64,000 nucleotides of DNA. It comes from Undibacterium cyanobacteriorum (GTDB taxonomy: Bacteria > Pseudomonadota > Gammaproteobacteria > Burkholderiales > Burkholderiaceae_D). The DNA lies in NCBI RefSeq assembly GCF_031326225.1, contig NZ_CP133720.1, positions 3,100,001 through 3,164,000 of the forward strand, written 5' to 3'. The notes below the pieces were generated by a model. It was not told where the DNA came from and made no database searches. It saw nothing but the letters and a program-made list of their open reading frames with translations. Of the stretch, positions 35,384-44,592 are shown in pieces (the stretch's first letter is position 1; the number at the start of each line of letters is the position of its first letter). The translations under genes were made by a program, and so were the position numbers.

Positions 35384-36243
35384 TGATAACTCCCTTTCAT
35401 CATGGCCACGAAAATATCTGAAACGCTTGGTGTTTTACATTCACCGAACTGCATCAAGGTTTCATGAGCTACGCCATCGAATAACATATGTGTCTTACCG
35501 AAAATGTCACGCTGTTGAATCGGCTTGAGTGCTTGCGCCGCGGACTTCTGATCGGCTGCGACAGTCACTTCGACAAAACGATAAGCCACCTCATCCATCG
35601 TGCCTGCTAAGATCAATTCACCATCACGCATCAAGACTAGATCGGATAAAATATTCTCAATCTCATCAATCTGGTGCGTGGCGACGATGATGGTTTTGTT
35701 CTCATCGAAATAGTCTTCCAAGAGCTGTTGGTAGAACATTTTTCGATACAAAATATCGAGCCCAAGAGTGGGTTCGTCAAGCACCAGTAACTTCGCATCG
35801 ATCGCCATCACCAACGCTAAATGCAATTGCACGACCATACCCTTAGACATTTCTTTGACGCGCATCTTGTTTTCGATTTTGGTCGCTGCTAAATAGCGCT
35901 CAGCTTTACTACGATTGAACTTCGGATGGATCGCATCCACAAAATCGAGAGCGTCACTGACCTTCAGCCACTTGGGTAAGATCGCAACATCAGAAATAAA
36001 GCAGATCTCATTCATCAAGGCATCGCGCTGATGACGCGGATCCATCCCCAAAACGGACAATTCTCCTTCGAAATCAGTTAAGCCCAAAATCGCATTAATC
36101 GTGGTGGTCTTACCGCAGCCATTCGGACCAACTAAGCCAAGGATGCGGCCAGAATGCACTTCAAGATTGAGAGATTTCAGACATTCCTTTTTGCCGTAGG
36201 ACTTTCGCAGCCCTTTCGCTGAAATGATTGACGTCATCATCAC
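35380..36243 (-). CDS. ABC transporter ATP-binding protein
   Basis: A 287-residue ATPase. Walker A is GLVGPNGCGKTTT and Walker B is LLVLDEPTLGLD. The signature loop is the degenerate MSKGMVVQLHLALVMA instead of LSGGQ, a common variant in exporters of this kind. An H-loop is seen in IIVATHQIDEIE. It overlaps the permease gene and the GntR gene by four bases each, making a translationally coupled three-gene operon. Confidence 0.9.
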   Translation of the reverse strand: MMMTSIISAKGLRKSYGKKECLKSLNLEVHSGRILGLVGPNGCGKTTTINAILGLTDFEGELSVLGMDPRHQRDALMNEICFISDVAILPKWLKVSDALDFVDAIHPKFNRSKAERYLAATKIENKMRVKEMSKGMVVQLHLALVMAIDAKLLVLDEPTLGLDILYRKMFYQQLLEDYFDENKTIIVATHQIDEIENILSDLVLMRDGELILAGTMDEVAYRFVEVTVAADQKSAAQALKPIQQRDIFGKTHMLFDGVAHETLMQFGECKTPSVSDIFVAMMKGSYQ

Positions 36244-36602
36244 TCTCCTTGCTTGGCTTGTTTCAGCAGTGTTTTAATATCAATGCCGAGATTTTCGATA
36301 CGTTTCAACAGCGCTGGCCATTCTTCTGACATAAAGCGTGCGCGCTCGCTCTCAAGTAGTCTTTCCTTAGCCCCATCCAATACAAACATGCCTAGTCCCC
36401 TTTTCATTTCCACGATACTTTCGTCCACCAGCTCTTGGTAGGCTCGCGATACCGTGATTGGATTCAATTGAAATTCAGCTGCAATTTGCCTTACTGAAGG
36501 CAAAGCCTCACCAGACTTGAGTTCTTCGTTCAAAATCATATTCACCACTTTGTCCTTCAACTGCCGATAAATCGGCGCATTGTCATGCCAATCGTGCCCC
36601 AT
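36240..36602 (-). CDS. GntR-family transcriptional regulator, YtrA type
   Basis: A 120-residue repressor-type protein. The winged-helix domain shows PIYRQLKDKVVNMILNEELKSGEALPSVRQIAAEFQLNPITVSRAYQELVDE, followed by GLGMFV. Only a short C-terminal dimerisation helix follows, which is the mark of the YtrA subgroup. It heads the operon with the ABC transporter, as in most YtrA loci. A 22-bp near-perfect palindrome about 100 bases upstream is its probable operator. Confidence 0.92.
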   Translation of the reverse strand: MGHDWHDNAPIYRQLKDKVVNMILNEELKSGEALPSVRQIAAEFQLNPITVSRAYQELVDESIVEMKRGLGMFVLDGAKERLLESERARFMSEEWPALLKRIENLGIDIKTLLKQAKQGE

Positions 36603-37076
36603 GCCTTACCCCTTTCCTCTCGACATCGAATTTGCCCTCATATTTCATCGCCAAGCCCTTCTCGAATGATGAAAACGCATACCTCATCTTTGAGACGTTT
36701 TAGTGTTGTAGTTAACTATAACACCAAATCACAAAAAGACAATCACTTTTGTGAAAAATGTAAAAAATTTATTTCGACATCTAACACGCCTGCTTTCTCG
36801 AACTGTTCTTGGGCGTCTGATTAAGGCTCCACTCCAAGGCTCTACTTAACTATTGAAAAAATCTCTTCAGCGAATAGCGCCAGAATCGAATAAGTCACCT
36901 AAAACAAACCTCATTCGCTAAAGAATGCAACAGGAACCCAGCAATTCACGACACAAATCAAAAAAGACCTATCACCGTGTCCCGCTATGAAATGACAAGC
37001 GCTACAATGCGATGGCTTTGATTTTGGCGCCATCAGCGCAAAGGCTTTAGGAACATCATTCCCACTAGGAGATCAT
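36603..37076. other. Intergenic region between divergent GntR operon and S9 peptidase gene
   Basis: It contains the YtrA-type operator (36703-36724). The rightward S9 peptidase promoter should lie here too, but I could not place it. A frame at 36585-36824 has no family resemblance. Confidence 0.45.
36703..36724. promoter_or_regulatory. Probable operator of the YtrA-type GntR regulator
   Basis: A 22-bp palindrome has arms GTGTTGTAGTT (36703-36713) and AACTATAACAC (36714-36724), with one mismatched pair. Long TAGTTAACTA-centred palindromes are typical of YtrA-type operators. It lies 101 bases from the gntR start codon. Confidence 0.7.
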
Positions 37077-39167
37077 ATGAAAATAAGAAAACTCATTATC
37101 GCCAGCGCCGTTAGTGCACTGTGCGGTTTCACTAGCATGACCGCGCAAGCCGAAGTTCGCGGCTTTACGGTTGAAGATTTGGTTAAGATGGAACGCGTGG
37201 TGACACCGGTTTTATCGCCAGATGGAAAAATCGTCGTCTATGCACAGCGCACCACTGACCTCGATAAAAATCGCGGACGCTGGGATCTGTGGATGATCAA
37301 TCTGGCCGATGCGAACGCTAAGCCGACCAAGTTGACCAACGTTACCAACAATAACGAAGGCAATAACTCTGGCCCTCAATGGTCCGCCAAAGGCGATGCG
37401 ATTTATTTCGTATCGAGCCGTTCCGGTAGCGGCCAAGTATGGCGCCTACCGATCGCGGGCGGCGTCGGCAGTGCTCAGCAAGTGACTGACTTACCGCTCG
37501 ATGTTGAAAGTTATAAAGTCTCACCGACCGATAACCGCATCGCCATGTCGATAGAAGTGTTCCGCGATTGCCCTGACTTGACTTGCACCAAAGATCGTCT
37601 CGAAGGTAAAGCCAAGAACAAAGCAACTGGTCGCATCCACGACAAACTCTTTATCCGCCACTGGGACACTTGGGCTGACGGACGTCGTAACGTTCTCTAC
37701 TCCGCCAGCATCGATGCCAATCATGTCGCTAGTAAAAATGTCGTCAGCTTATCTGGCTCGCTCGAAGCCGATGTCCATTCCAAACCCGATGGCGATCAAG
37801 AAGACTACAGCTTCTCACCAGATGGACAACGGGTCGTTTTCTCAGCGCGTATCGCTGGCAAAACCGAAGCATGGTCAACCAATTTCGATTTGTATGATGT
37901 GCCAGCCGCGGGCGGTGCTGCACCGACCAATCTCACCGCTGAGAATAAAGCCTGGGATGCCAAACCCGTATTCTCCCCTGACGGTTCCACACTGGCTTAC
38001 TTAGCGATGAAGCGTCCAGGCTTTGAAGCAGACCGTTTCCAAATCATGTTGCTCGACCTGAAGACCGGCAAGAAGCGCGCTTTAGCTGAAAAATGGGATC
38101 GATCCGCCAGCAATCTCGCTTGGTCAGAAGATGGCAAGACTTTGTACACCCACGCGTTCGACCTCGGCCAAATGCGCATGTTCGCGGTGGATGTCGCATC
38201 TGGCGCGGTAAAAGCCTTGAGCGATAAAGGCTCCGTAGCAGGCTTCGATGTACGCGGTAAAACACAGGTCATCGCCAAGGCTGACTTAGGTTCGGGTGCT
38301 CAACTCTTCGTCAGCGACGAAGGCAAAACAACGTGGAAACAAATCACCGATGTCAACAAACAAGCCTTGGCTGATGTTCGCTTCGGTGAGTATGAACAAT
38401 TCTCTTACGCCGGCGCGAAAGGTGAAAAAGTCTACGGTTATGTCATGAAGCCGTGGAATGCCAAAGTCGGTGAAAAATATCCCGTGGCTTTCATCGTGCA
38501 TGGTGGTCCACAAAGTAGCTTCGCCAACGCATGGAGTTATCGTTGGAATCCACAAGTCTATGCCGGTGCTGGATACGCCGTCGTATTTATCGATTTCCAC
38601 GGCTCACTGGGTTACGGTCAAGCCTTCACTGATTCGATCAGTCAAGACTGGGGTGGCAAACCATTGGTCGATTTGAAGTTAGGCATGGCTGCCGCTGCAA
38701 AACAATTCCCTTGGGTTGACAGCAGTAAAGCCTGCGCATTGGGCGCATCCTACGGTGGCTTCATGATGAACTGGATCGCTGGCAATTGGAACGATGGCTT
38801 CAAGTGCATTGTCAACCATGCTGGTATCTTCGATACCCGCTCCATGTATTACACCACTGAAGAATTGTGGTTCACCGAATGGGAAAACGGCGGCCCATAT
38901 TTTGATGTGCCGGCCAAACATGAAAAATTCAATCCATCGGCACACGTCTTGAAATGGAAAACACCGATGTTGGTCACGCAAGGTGAAATGGATTTCCGCG
39001 TCCCTAGCGCGCAATCCTTCGGTGCGTTCACAGCCTTGCAACGACGTGGTATCGATAGCCAATTGCTGACCTTCCCCGATGAGAACCATCACATCTTGAA
39101 GCCAGCCAATTCCTTGTTGTGGCATCACACTGTGTTGAATTGGATGAATACGTATTTGAAGAAATAA
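37077..39167 (+). CDS. S9-family secreted peptidase (dipeptidyl/acylaminoacyl peptidase type)
   Basis: A serine peptidase of the prolyl-oligopeptidase clan, 696 residues. A signal peptide (MKIRKLIIASAVSALCGFTSMTAQA) leads to WD40-like beta-propeller repeats with several SPDG turns. The alpha/beta-hydrolase domain follows, with nucleophile Ser558 in GASYGGFM, Asp639 in EMDFRVP and His671 in DENHHIL. It probably cuts dipeptides or N-blocked residues from peptides in the periplasm. GGAGATCAT precedes the ATG. The hairpin at 39192-39229 follows. Confidence 0.92.
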   Translation: MKIRKLIIASAVSALCGFTSMTAQAEVRGFTVEDLVKMERVVTPVLSPDGKIVVYAQRTTDLDKNRGRWDLWMINLADANAKPTKLTNVTNNNEGNNSGPQWSAKGDAIYFVSSRSGSGQVWRLPIAGGVGSAQQVTDLPLDVESYKVSPTDNRIAMSIEVFRDCPDLTCTKDRLEGKAKNKATGRIHDKLFIRHWDTWADGRRNVLYSASIDANHVASKNVVSLSGSLEADVHSKPDGDQEDYSFSPDGQRVVFSARIAGKTEAWSTNFDLYDVPAAGGAAPTNLTAENKAWDAKPVFSPDGSTLAYLAMKRPGFEADRFQIMLLDLKTGKKRALAEKWDRSASNLAWSEDGKTLYTHAFDLGQMRMFAVDVASGAVKALSDKGSVAGFDVRGKTQVIAKADLGSGAQLFVSDEGKTTWKQITDVNKQALADVRFGEYEQFSYAGAKGEKVYGYVMKPWNAKVGEKYPVAFIVHGGPQSSFANAWSYRWNPQVYAGAGYAVVFIDFHGSLGYGQAFTDSISQDWGGKPLVDLKLGMAAAAKQFPWVDSSKACALGASYGGFMMNWIAGNWNDGFKCIVNHAGIFDTRSMYYTTEELWFTEWENGGPYFDVPAKHEKFNPSAHVLKWKTPMLVTQGEMDFRVPSAQSFGAFTALQRRGIDSQLLTFPDENHHILKPANSLLWHHTVLNWMNTYLKK

Positions 39168-39191
39168 TTACATCATCAATTGAGCGGTATG

Positions 39192-39230
39192 AAGCAAAAC
39201 AGGAGGTGGCGACACTTCCTGTTTTGCTTT
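39192..39230 (+). terminator. Terminator after the S9 peptidase gene
   Basis: The 13-bp perfect stem AAGCAAAACAGGA/TCCTGTTTTGCTT has a 12-base loop; only a short T tail follows. Confidence 0.6.
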
Positions 39231-39300
39231 ACGAATCAACCTAAGCCAATCTATGCATGCCAAAGCTACTTAGGCTGAATTTGATAAGTAGAGGAGCTCA

Positions 39301-40536
39301 CTACCATTTCGATTTAATGAACCCAATTGCTGCAGGCATCTGATTAGGCACGATGTCGGTGTGGTCCAAGTCCGCTACGTATTTAGTTTCAACATTGGTT
39401 CCAAGTTGACGCATGGTCGCTTCGAGTTGGCGAGTTGCTCCGATCGGCACATCAATATCAGCATCACCATGTGCCAAATACACTGGCACGCTCAATTTCA
39501 CTTTTCCGACCTCAGTTCGTGGCAATAAAGCTTTGATCTCCGGATTTAAGTACCAATCAGACTTGATGCCTTTGAAATCAAGCGGCGTCTGTCCAGCAAC
39601 CGCAAGACTCGAAACTTTCATTGCCAAGGCCGTCCCAAACTGCTGACAATCACGATCATCTTTGGCCAAGGCTATGATGGGCTTGAGATCGTCGCCGACA
39701 TACTTAGTCAAATCTAAAGTCGGTGCGATCGCCGTGGCGCCGTGCAGCAAAAACGTACCGTAACCATTCAAATTCCCAGCAACACCCCACGCCAACGGCG
39801 CTTGATCCGACGCGGTCAGTTCCTTAATTGAGGCAAAGTCAATATCAGTAATGAGACTCACATCCGATCCAGGCGCCAATGCCACTGTCGCCACCAGAGG
39901 GTACTGCGCTTCGATTTCTTTTGCATACTGCGCCGTCGCCAAGGCAGCATGACCGCCTTGCGAATGCCCAATCACCGCCCACTTCTTACTCAAGCTTACT
40001 TGCTGAATTTTTTGTGCGGCGAGAACCGCGTGCAACACTGAATTCGCTTCACTATCAGCGATCAAATACGGGTGAATACCCGGTGCATCGAGCCCCTCAT
40101 AATCCGGTGCCAACACCGCATAACCTGCATTTAACAGAGGTGCGATCGCATCGCTATCTTCAGCAAACACCGTGCGGCTTGGTGCACATGCATCCGCCAC
40201 CCCAGTTGTACCGTGCGCCCACACCACCAAAGGCCATCCTCCTGTCGGTGCGGTTCCTTTTGGAATAAACAGAACCGCATTGGCTTCTGTCAGCCCACCA
40301 TTGACCGCCTTCATACGATAGCGGATTTTTTGCACTGAGCTAGTATTGGTATAAGTATTGCCGAGCACAATACTTTGCACACTCAACAAATCACCGGCGG
40401 CATCAGCAACCACAGGTAAAGGTGCTACCGTGCTATTACTGCCCCCACCACAAGCGCTCAAAGAACCCAAAAGCACAAGGGCGCTGGCAGCACCCAGATA
40501 AGCAGGAACACGAGATAAAACAGAACGAAAAGTCAT
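39301..40536 (-). CDS. Secreted lipase-like alpha/beta-hydrolase lipoprotein
   Basis: A 411-residue exported hydrolase. The signal has a lipobox (LLGSLSACGGG), so it is likely a lipoprotein. The fold is of the secretory lipase/LIP type, with WPLVVWAHGTTGVADACAPS, LAPDYEGLDAPGIHPYL, the nucleophile in AVIGHSQGGHAAL and a C-terminal VPVYLAHGDADIDVP plus LDHTDIVP. The start at 40536 has a GGAG site, so it is preferred to 40557. The substrate is unknown; esters or lipids are likely. Confidence 0.85.
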   Translation of the reverse strand: MTFRSVLSRVPAYLGAASALVLLGSLSACGGGSNSTVAPLPVVADAAGDLLSVQSIVLGNTYTNTSSVQKIRYRMKAVNGGLTEANAVLFIPKGTAPTGGWPLVVWAHGTTGVADACAPSRTVFAEDSDAIAPLLNAGYAVLAPDYEGLDAPGIHPYLIADSEANSVLHAVLAAQKIQQVSLSKKWAVIGHSQGGHAALATAQYAKEIEAQYPLVATVALAPGSDVSLITDIDFASIKELTASDQAPLAWGVAGNLNGYGTFLLHGATAIAPTLDLTKYVGDDLKPIIALAKDDRDCQQFGTALAMKVSSLAVAGQTPLDFKGIKSDWYLNPEIKALLPRTEVGKVKLSVPVYLAHGDADIDVPIGATRQLEATMRQLGTNVETKYVADLDHTDIVPNQMPAAIGFIKSKW

Positions 40537-40817
40537 ACATACTCCAAAAATGCGCATCTCGCCCCTGCCACGAGTTCGCGCCGATTATGAACAAAGAAAA
40601 AACATCGGCGCGCATCATGTCATGCAGTGAGTTCAAATCCGAGTATGAGAGAGGGAGCGCCAATATGTGGCACGTTTGGTATTACTTTGTACTACCTCTC
40701 TTGTGGGACAGCGTATGTGGGACACAATTCACAAAACAGGAATAGAGACGTACTAGATACGTGTGTCCGCGTCTTAGGCTTGCAACACATCAGGTCGCAA
40801 GTTTGGGTCGTGATGAG

Positions 40818-40860
40818 GCAAAAAAATAACGCGGCGATGGAAACCATGCCGCGTTATCTT
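40818..40860 (-). terminator. Terminator of the M2 peptidase gene
   Basis: The stem ATAACGCGGC/GCCGCGTTAT has a 12-base loop, with A residues on the plus strand giving a T run leftward. Confidence 0.85.
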
Positions 40861-40884
40861 TTCCAACGAGATCGACTAGAGAGC

Positions 40885-42747
40885 TTACTTGGCCATCGCT
40901 TTGTTCTGCGCATCTAACCAAGTTTTCAACGGTGCGAAGTAATCTAACATTGCTGTCGCATCGAGTTTCTCTTCGCCCGATACGGCTTTCAAAGCTTCAT
41001 TCCATGGACGGCTAGTCCCCATTTCCAGCATGGCTTGGAATTTTTTGCCCGCAGCTTTGTTTTCATAGATAGAACAACGATTCAATGGGCCAACGTAGCC
41101 TGCTTCGCGGCACAATGCACGATGCAATTGGAATTGTAGAATCGTCGCTAAGAAATAGCGTGCATAAGGTGTATCGGAAGCGACGTGATATTTGGCGCCT
41201 GCATCAAAACCATTTGCTTCACTTGGTGCTGGACGTTTAACGCCCTGATACTTCTCACGCAATTCCCACCATACTTTGTCATAGTCAGCTGGCTTGACTT
41301 GGCCCGCATAGACTTTCCAACGCCATTGATCAACCAAGTAGGCGAACGGTAAGAACGCGACTTTTTGCAAAGCGCGGTCCATCAACACACCTACATCCTG
41401 CGAAGCATCCGGCACTTGATTGATTAAACCCAATTTGTGCAGATATTCCGGAGTGACCGACAACGCCACGGTATCTCCAATCGCTTCATGGAAACCATCG
41501 TTCGCGCCGCCTTTGAACAAGGGCGATTGCTTACGATACGCAAGGTCGTAGTAGATATGACCGAGTTCATGATGGATCACTAAGAAGTCTTCTGTCGTCT
41601 GATTAATGCACATCTTGATACGGACATCTTGATCGCCATCAACGTCCCACGCCGATGCATGGCACACCACTTCGCGATCGCGTGGTTTCGTCAATTGCGA
41701 ACGTTCGTAGAACGAGGCTGGCAGACTTTGCATACCGAGCGAGGTGTAGAAACCTTCTGACATTTTCGTCATCGCTTTGGCATCAATATTTTTCGCCTTG
41801 AGCGTTTCGGCAATATCAAGGTTGGCTGCTGGGCCTTGCGGTTTCACGATGGGATATAAATTTTCCCACGACTGTGACCACATATTACCGAACAAATGCG
41901 CTGGGATCGGACCATTATCTGGCACTTCCGCTTTGCCGTAAGTCTGCTGTAATTTCAAACGCACGTATTGATGCAGAGAGTCGTACAAAGGTTTAACTTG
42001 TTGCCATAAACGTTCGGTCTCAGCAGCGAAAGCTTCTGGCGGCATGTCGTACTGTGAACGCCACAGCGCCCCCGTATCAGCGAAGCCCATTTCACGCGCG
42101 CCTTTGTTAGACACTTCGACATATTTCGCGTAACTGTCTTTGTAACTGCTTGCGACCTGATGCCAGCCCAGCCAGGCGTCTTTCAACTCGGCTGGATTGC
42201 GACTTTTTGCCAAGATGGCCTCAAGCTGCCCCAAATTCAAACAGCTCGCTTCATCACCTGGCTTCTTGCAATACTTACCTTTGCCATAGGCACCATTCAT
42301 TTGGGCTGACAACTTCGCATATTGCTCGCGATCCTTGTCATTACTGAGGCTCAAACTTAATTGCAACAATTTGAGTTTGCGTTTGTTGTCCGCTGATAGC
42401 GGCAAATTATTATAACGACGCGCCTGGATTGCTAATTCACCAGCCGCACCGAGAGCAAGTTCATTGGCTTGCGAAAAAATCAGTTCAGTGTCGTCAGTGA
42501 TATGCGTTTCATACACCCACGCCGCACGTTGTGCCGCATTGCCGAGTCGCTCCAGTTTTTCTTCCGCGTCCTTGATAAACTTTTCTGCTTCCGCGACGGT
42601 TGGTGCGCCCTTTTTAGCACTAGCCGAACTATGCGCATTTGCTTTACTTGTTGCCGTTTGCTGCGCATCTGCGCTTGGCAATGCCAAGGCCATGGTCGTC
42701 AAACTCAAACTTGCAAACGCCAGACTCATTTTTGTTTTCTTTAACAT
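40885..42747 (-). CDS. M2-family peptidyl-dipeptidase (ACE-like)
   Basis: A zinc peptidyl-dipeptidase related to angiotensin-converting enzyme, 620 residues. A signal peptide (MLKKTKMSLAFASLSLTTMALALPSADA) precedes an all-helical domain. The zinc site is VIHHELGHIYYD, followed by the downstream Glu in GFHEAIGDTVALS. The C-terminal QFQLHRALC and PW motifs also match ACE family members. It removes dipeptides from peptide C termini, likely in the periplasm. A GGGAGAAG ribosome site precedes the ATG. It diverges from the FCD-type regulator. Confidence 0.93.
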   Translation of the reverse strand: MLKKTKMSLAFASLSLTTMALALPSADAQQTATSKANAHSSASAKKGAPTVAEAEKFIKDAEEKLERLGNAAQRAAWVYETHITDDTELIFSQANELALGAAGELAIQARRYNNLPLSADNKRKLKLLQLSLSLSNDKDREQYAKLSAQMNGAYGKGKYCKKPGDEASCLNLGQLEAILAKSRNPAELKDAWLGWHQVASSYKDSYAKYVEVSNKGAREMGFADTGALWRSQYDMPPEAFAAETERLWQQVKPLYDSLHQYVRLKLQQTYGKAEVPDNGPIPAHLFGNMWSQSWENLYPIVKPQGPAANLDIAETLKAKNIDAKAMTKMSEGFYTSLGMQSLPASFYERSQLTKPRDREVVCHASAWDVDGDQDVRIKMCINQTTEDFLVIHHELGHIYYDLAYRKQSPLFKGGANDGFHEAIGDTVALSVTPEYLHKLGLINQVPDASQDVGVLMDRALQKVAFLPFAYLVDQWRWKVYAGQVKPADYDKVWWELREKYQGVKRPAPSEANGFDAGAKYHVASDTPYARYFLATILQFQLHRALCREAGYVGPLNRCSIYENKAAGKKFQAMLEMGTSRPWNEALKAVSGEEKLDATAMLDYFAPLKTWLDAQNKAMAK

Positions 42748-42848
42748 CTGAAACTTCTCCCACTTTATTCGAGCATCAAAACCCGAAAGCTTACACGCTC
42801 CAGCTTCATTTGTATGAGTAAAATGGCATTGAAACTGTTATTTCTTTG

Positions 42849-42873
42849 CGGGGATGTCGTGAATTCATCCCCG
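42849..42873. repeat. Inverted repeat between the M2 peptidase and regulator genes
   Basis: An 8-bp inverted repeat, CGGGGATG/CATCCCCG, has a nine-base spacer. It could be a hairpin or an operator; no T run follows. Confidence 0.35.
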
Positions 42874-42896
42874 ATCAAAGAGTAGCAGTATTTATC

Positions 42897-42912
42897 GGTT
42901 ATCATACAACCT
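42897..42912. promoter_or_regulatory. Possible operator of the FCD-type GntR regulator (own promoter)
   Basis: Read leftward, the sequence GTTGTATGATAAC matches GTTGTACGATGAC upstream of kdgD at 11 of 13 positions. It lies about 30 bases before the regulator ATG, suggesting autoregulation. Confidence 0.4.
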
Positions 42913-42939
42913 CTATCGCGACGCCCCCTCCAGAAAACC

Positions 42940-43695
42940 ATGACGCAATTCGATGCAATGACACTTCCACCACGCAGCAAGCCTCGTAACTTGGCTGCAG
43001 CAGTGGTCGAACACATCACGGAATCCATCCGCAAAGGTGAACTGAAAACCGGTGAAAAGCTGCCCACTGAGTCAGAGATCATGCAGATTTACGGGGTTAG
43101 CCGTACCGTTGTACGCGAAGCCATTTCGCAAATGAAGGCCAGTGGCTTCGTCGAAACCCGTCACGGAATCGGTACATTTGTACTTGCACCGCCTAAGTCC
43201 GGCATGGGTATACCACATGAATCGATGGTGACCTTACGTGATGTTCTCGATATTCTTGAGATCCGTATTAGCCTCGAGACCGAAGCCGCATGGTATGCCG
43301 CCACGCGACGTAGCGAAGAACAAATACAAACCTTGGCGCAAGTTCTCGCCCAAATGCAGAGCGCTGCCGACGACCAGCAACATTCAGTCGATGCGGATGT
43401 CCAGTTTCATCTATTGATAGCCCAAGCCACGGGTAACAGTTATTTCGTTGAACTGTTAAGCCAACTCGGACGCACCATCATTCCGCGTGCCCGTATTAAC
43501 ACAGCGCTTATCGCCGAAGACGATCCACTCGCCTATCTACAGAGAGTACGGCACGAGCATGAGGCGATTTATCAAGCCATTTTACGTAAAGATGCCGAGG
43601 CAGCACGAGCGGCAATGCGGACGCATTTGAGTAATAGTCGAGAGCGTTTGCGACGGGCGCAGGAATTGTTGGGGCCTGAGGGTAAATCGGTTTGA
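42940..43695 (+). CDS. FadR-subfamily GntR transcriptional regulator (FCD domain)
   Basis: A 251-residue regulator. The winged-helix domain is RNLAAAVVEHITESIRKGELKTGEKLPTESEIMQIYGVSRTVVREAISQMKASGFVETRHGIGTFV. The all-helical FCD ligand domain follows from about residue 85, with its metal/ligand-binding pattern in DADVQFHLLIAQATGN and RVRHEHEAIYQAI. It lies just upstream of the sugar-acid genes on the same strand. It most likely responds to a uronate-pathway intermediate such as galactarate or 2-keto-3-deoxy sugar acids, which is inference from position. Confidence 0.88.
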   Translation: MTQFDAMTLPPRSKPRNLAAAVVEHITESIRKGELKTGEKLPTESEIMQIYGVSRTVVREAISQMKASGFVETRHGIGTFVLAPPKSGMGIPHESMVTLRDVLDILEIRISLETEAAWYAATRRSEEQIQTLAQVLAQMQSAADDQQHSVDADVQFHLLIAQATGNSYFVELLSQLGRTIIPRARINTALIAEDDPLAYLQRVRHEHEAIYQAILRKDAEAARAAMRTHLSNSRERLRRAQELLGPEGKSV

Positions 43696-43859
43696 GATTT
43701 TTTTGAAAATTAGAGCCTGACGTCTCGCCCCTATCTGTCGACAACAATGATTTAGCTTTGCGAGCCCGGCGCTGGGAACGTAGAAAACGACTAACATGAA
43801 CTTTCTTGAGCACTCGTAGGTTGGGCTCCCAAGCCCAACGTTTCATATGCTTAATCATT

Positions 43860-44005
43860 GTTGGGCTTCACTTTGTTCAGCCCAACCTACGGGTTGTCGC
43901 TCCTGCGCAGGCAGGAGCCTAGTGGCGTTGTTTCGTGTTCTCTTCAAACCCATCCCCACCCTACCCTCCCCTTGCAAGGGAGGGGATTTGTTATTTGTTT
44001 GTCGC
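43860..44005. repeat. 146-bp direct repeat, copy 1
   Basis: It is identical to 44139-44284 except at one position (A versus C). It includes the palindromic GTTGGGCT/AGCCCAAC context, GCTCCTGCGCAGGCAGGAGC and a CCCTCCCCTTGCAAGGGAGGGG inverted repeat. No coding sequence is involved. Confidence 0.92.
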
Positions 44006-44043
44006 ACTGGCAGAGCAAAAAATCTTTCAACCTTGATCGAAGA

Positions 44044-44072
44044 CACTGGATTCCCGCCTGCGCGGGAATGAT
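44044..44072. repeat. REP-like palindrome GGATTCCCGC...GCGGGAATG
   Basis: CACTGGATTCCCGC and GCGGGAATG form a small hairpin. A second good copy is at 58043-58071, and a decayed one at 44323-44349. Such elements are widespread extragenic palindromes in betaproteobacteria. Confidence 0.75.
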
Positions 44073-44138
44073 GGAATTTAAACTTTTGTAGGTTGGGCTG
44101 CCAAGCCCAAGGTTTCACAAGTTCAATCAACGAATATC

Positions 44139-44284
44139 GTTGGGCTTCACTTTGTTCAGCCCAACCTACGGGTTGTCGCTCCTGCGCAGGCAGGAGCCTA
44201 GTGGCGTTGTTTCGTGTTCTCTTCAAACCCATCCCCACCCTACCCTCCCCTTGCAAGGGAGGGGATTTGTTCTTTGTTTGTCGC
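44139..44284. repeat. 146-bp direct repeat, copy 2
   Basis: Second copy, 279 bases downstream of the first and differing at one base. A similar GTAGGTTGGGCT flank precedes each copy, so the duplicated unit is part of a larger mosaic. Confidence 0.92.
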
Positions 44285-44322
44285 TGTGTCCGCTCGTAAA
44301 TTCTTTCATCAGTAATCAGAGC

Positions 44323-44349
44323 CACTGGATTCCCCCTGAGCGAGAATGG
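44323..44349. repeat. Degenerate REP-like palindrome
   Basis: CACTGGATTCCCC...GAGAATGG follows the second 146-bp repeat, as the intact copy follows the first. The stem is weakened by substitutions. Confidence 0.5.
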
Positions 44350-44514
44350 CAAGCTTGCAGCATCTTCGGGTTGAATCTCAAAATCGCCCGACCAAGCTAT
44401 TTCAGCCTCGAACCAAGGCCCAATCGCTCGCCAGAAAATATTAAAAACAAAATTAAAAACAGCACCACCGTTCACAGAATTTCAAAAATCCCCTTGTTTT
44501 TCCTCACTTTCAGT

Positions 44515-44530
44515 TGTACGATGACGTACA
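44515..44530. promoter_or_regulatory. Probable operator before kdgD
   Basis: TGTACG-ATGA-CGTACA is a perfect 6-bp inverted repeat with a four-base centre, 63 bases before the kdgD ATG. Its left part (GTTGTACGATGAC) resembles the site before the regulator gene, fitting control by that FCD-type protein. Confidence 0.5.
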
Positions 44531-44592
44531 TCTTAAGCAAAACGACGATTTTTTTCTGACAGCATTCACCTCGACTTCCCACTGGAGACACC

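Larger units (their letters stand above)
43696..44592. other. Intergenic region with REP mosaic and kdgD control sequences
   Basis: No gene is supported. It contains a 146-bp direct repeat, several REP-like palindromes and, at the right end, the putative regulator operator. Frames through the repeats are artefacts. Confidence 0.6.

Noticed and set aside
43855..44475. 206-residue frame with internal repeats before kdgD
   Set aside because: It is the translation of the duplicated REP mosaic, as shown by the exact repeat of the DNA in both copies.
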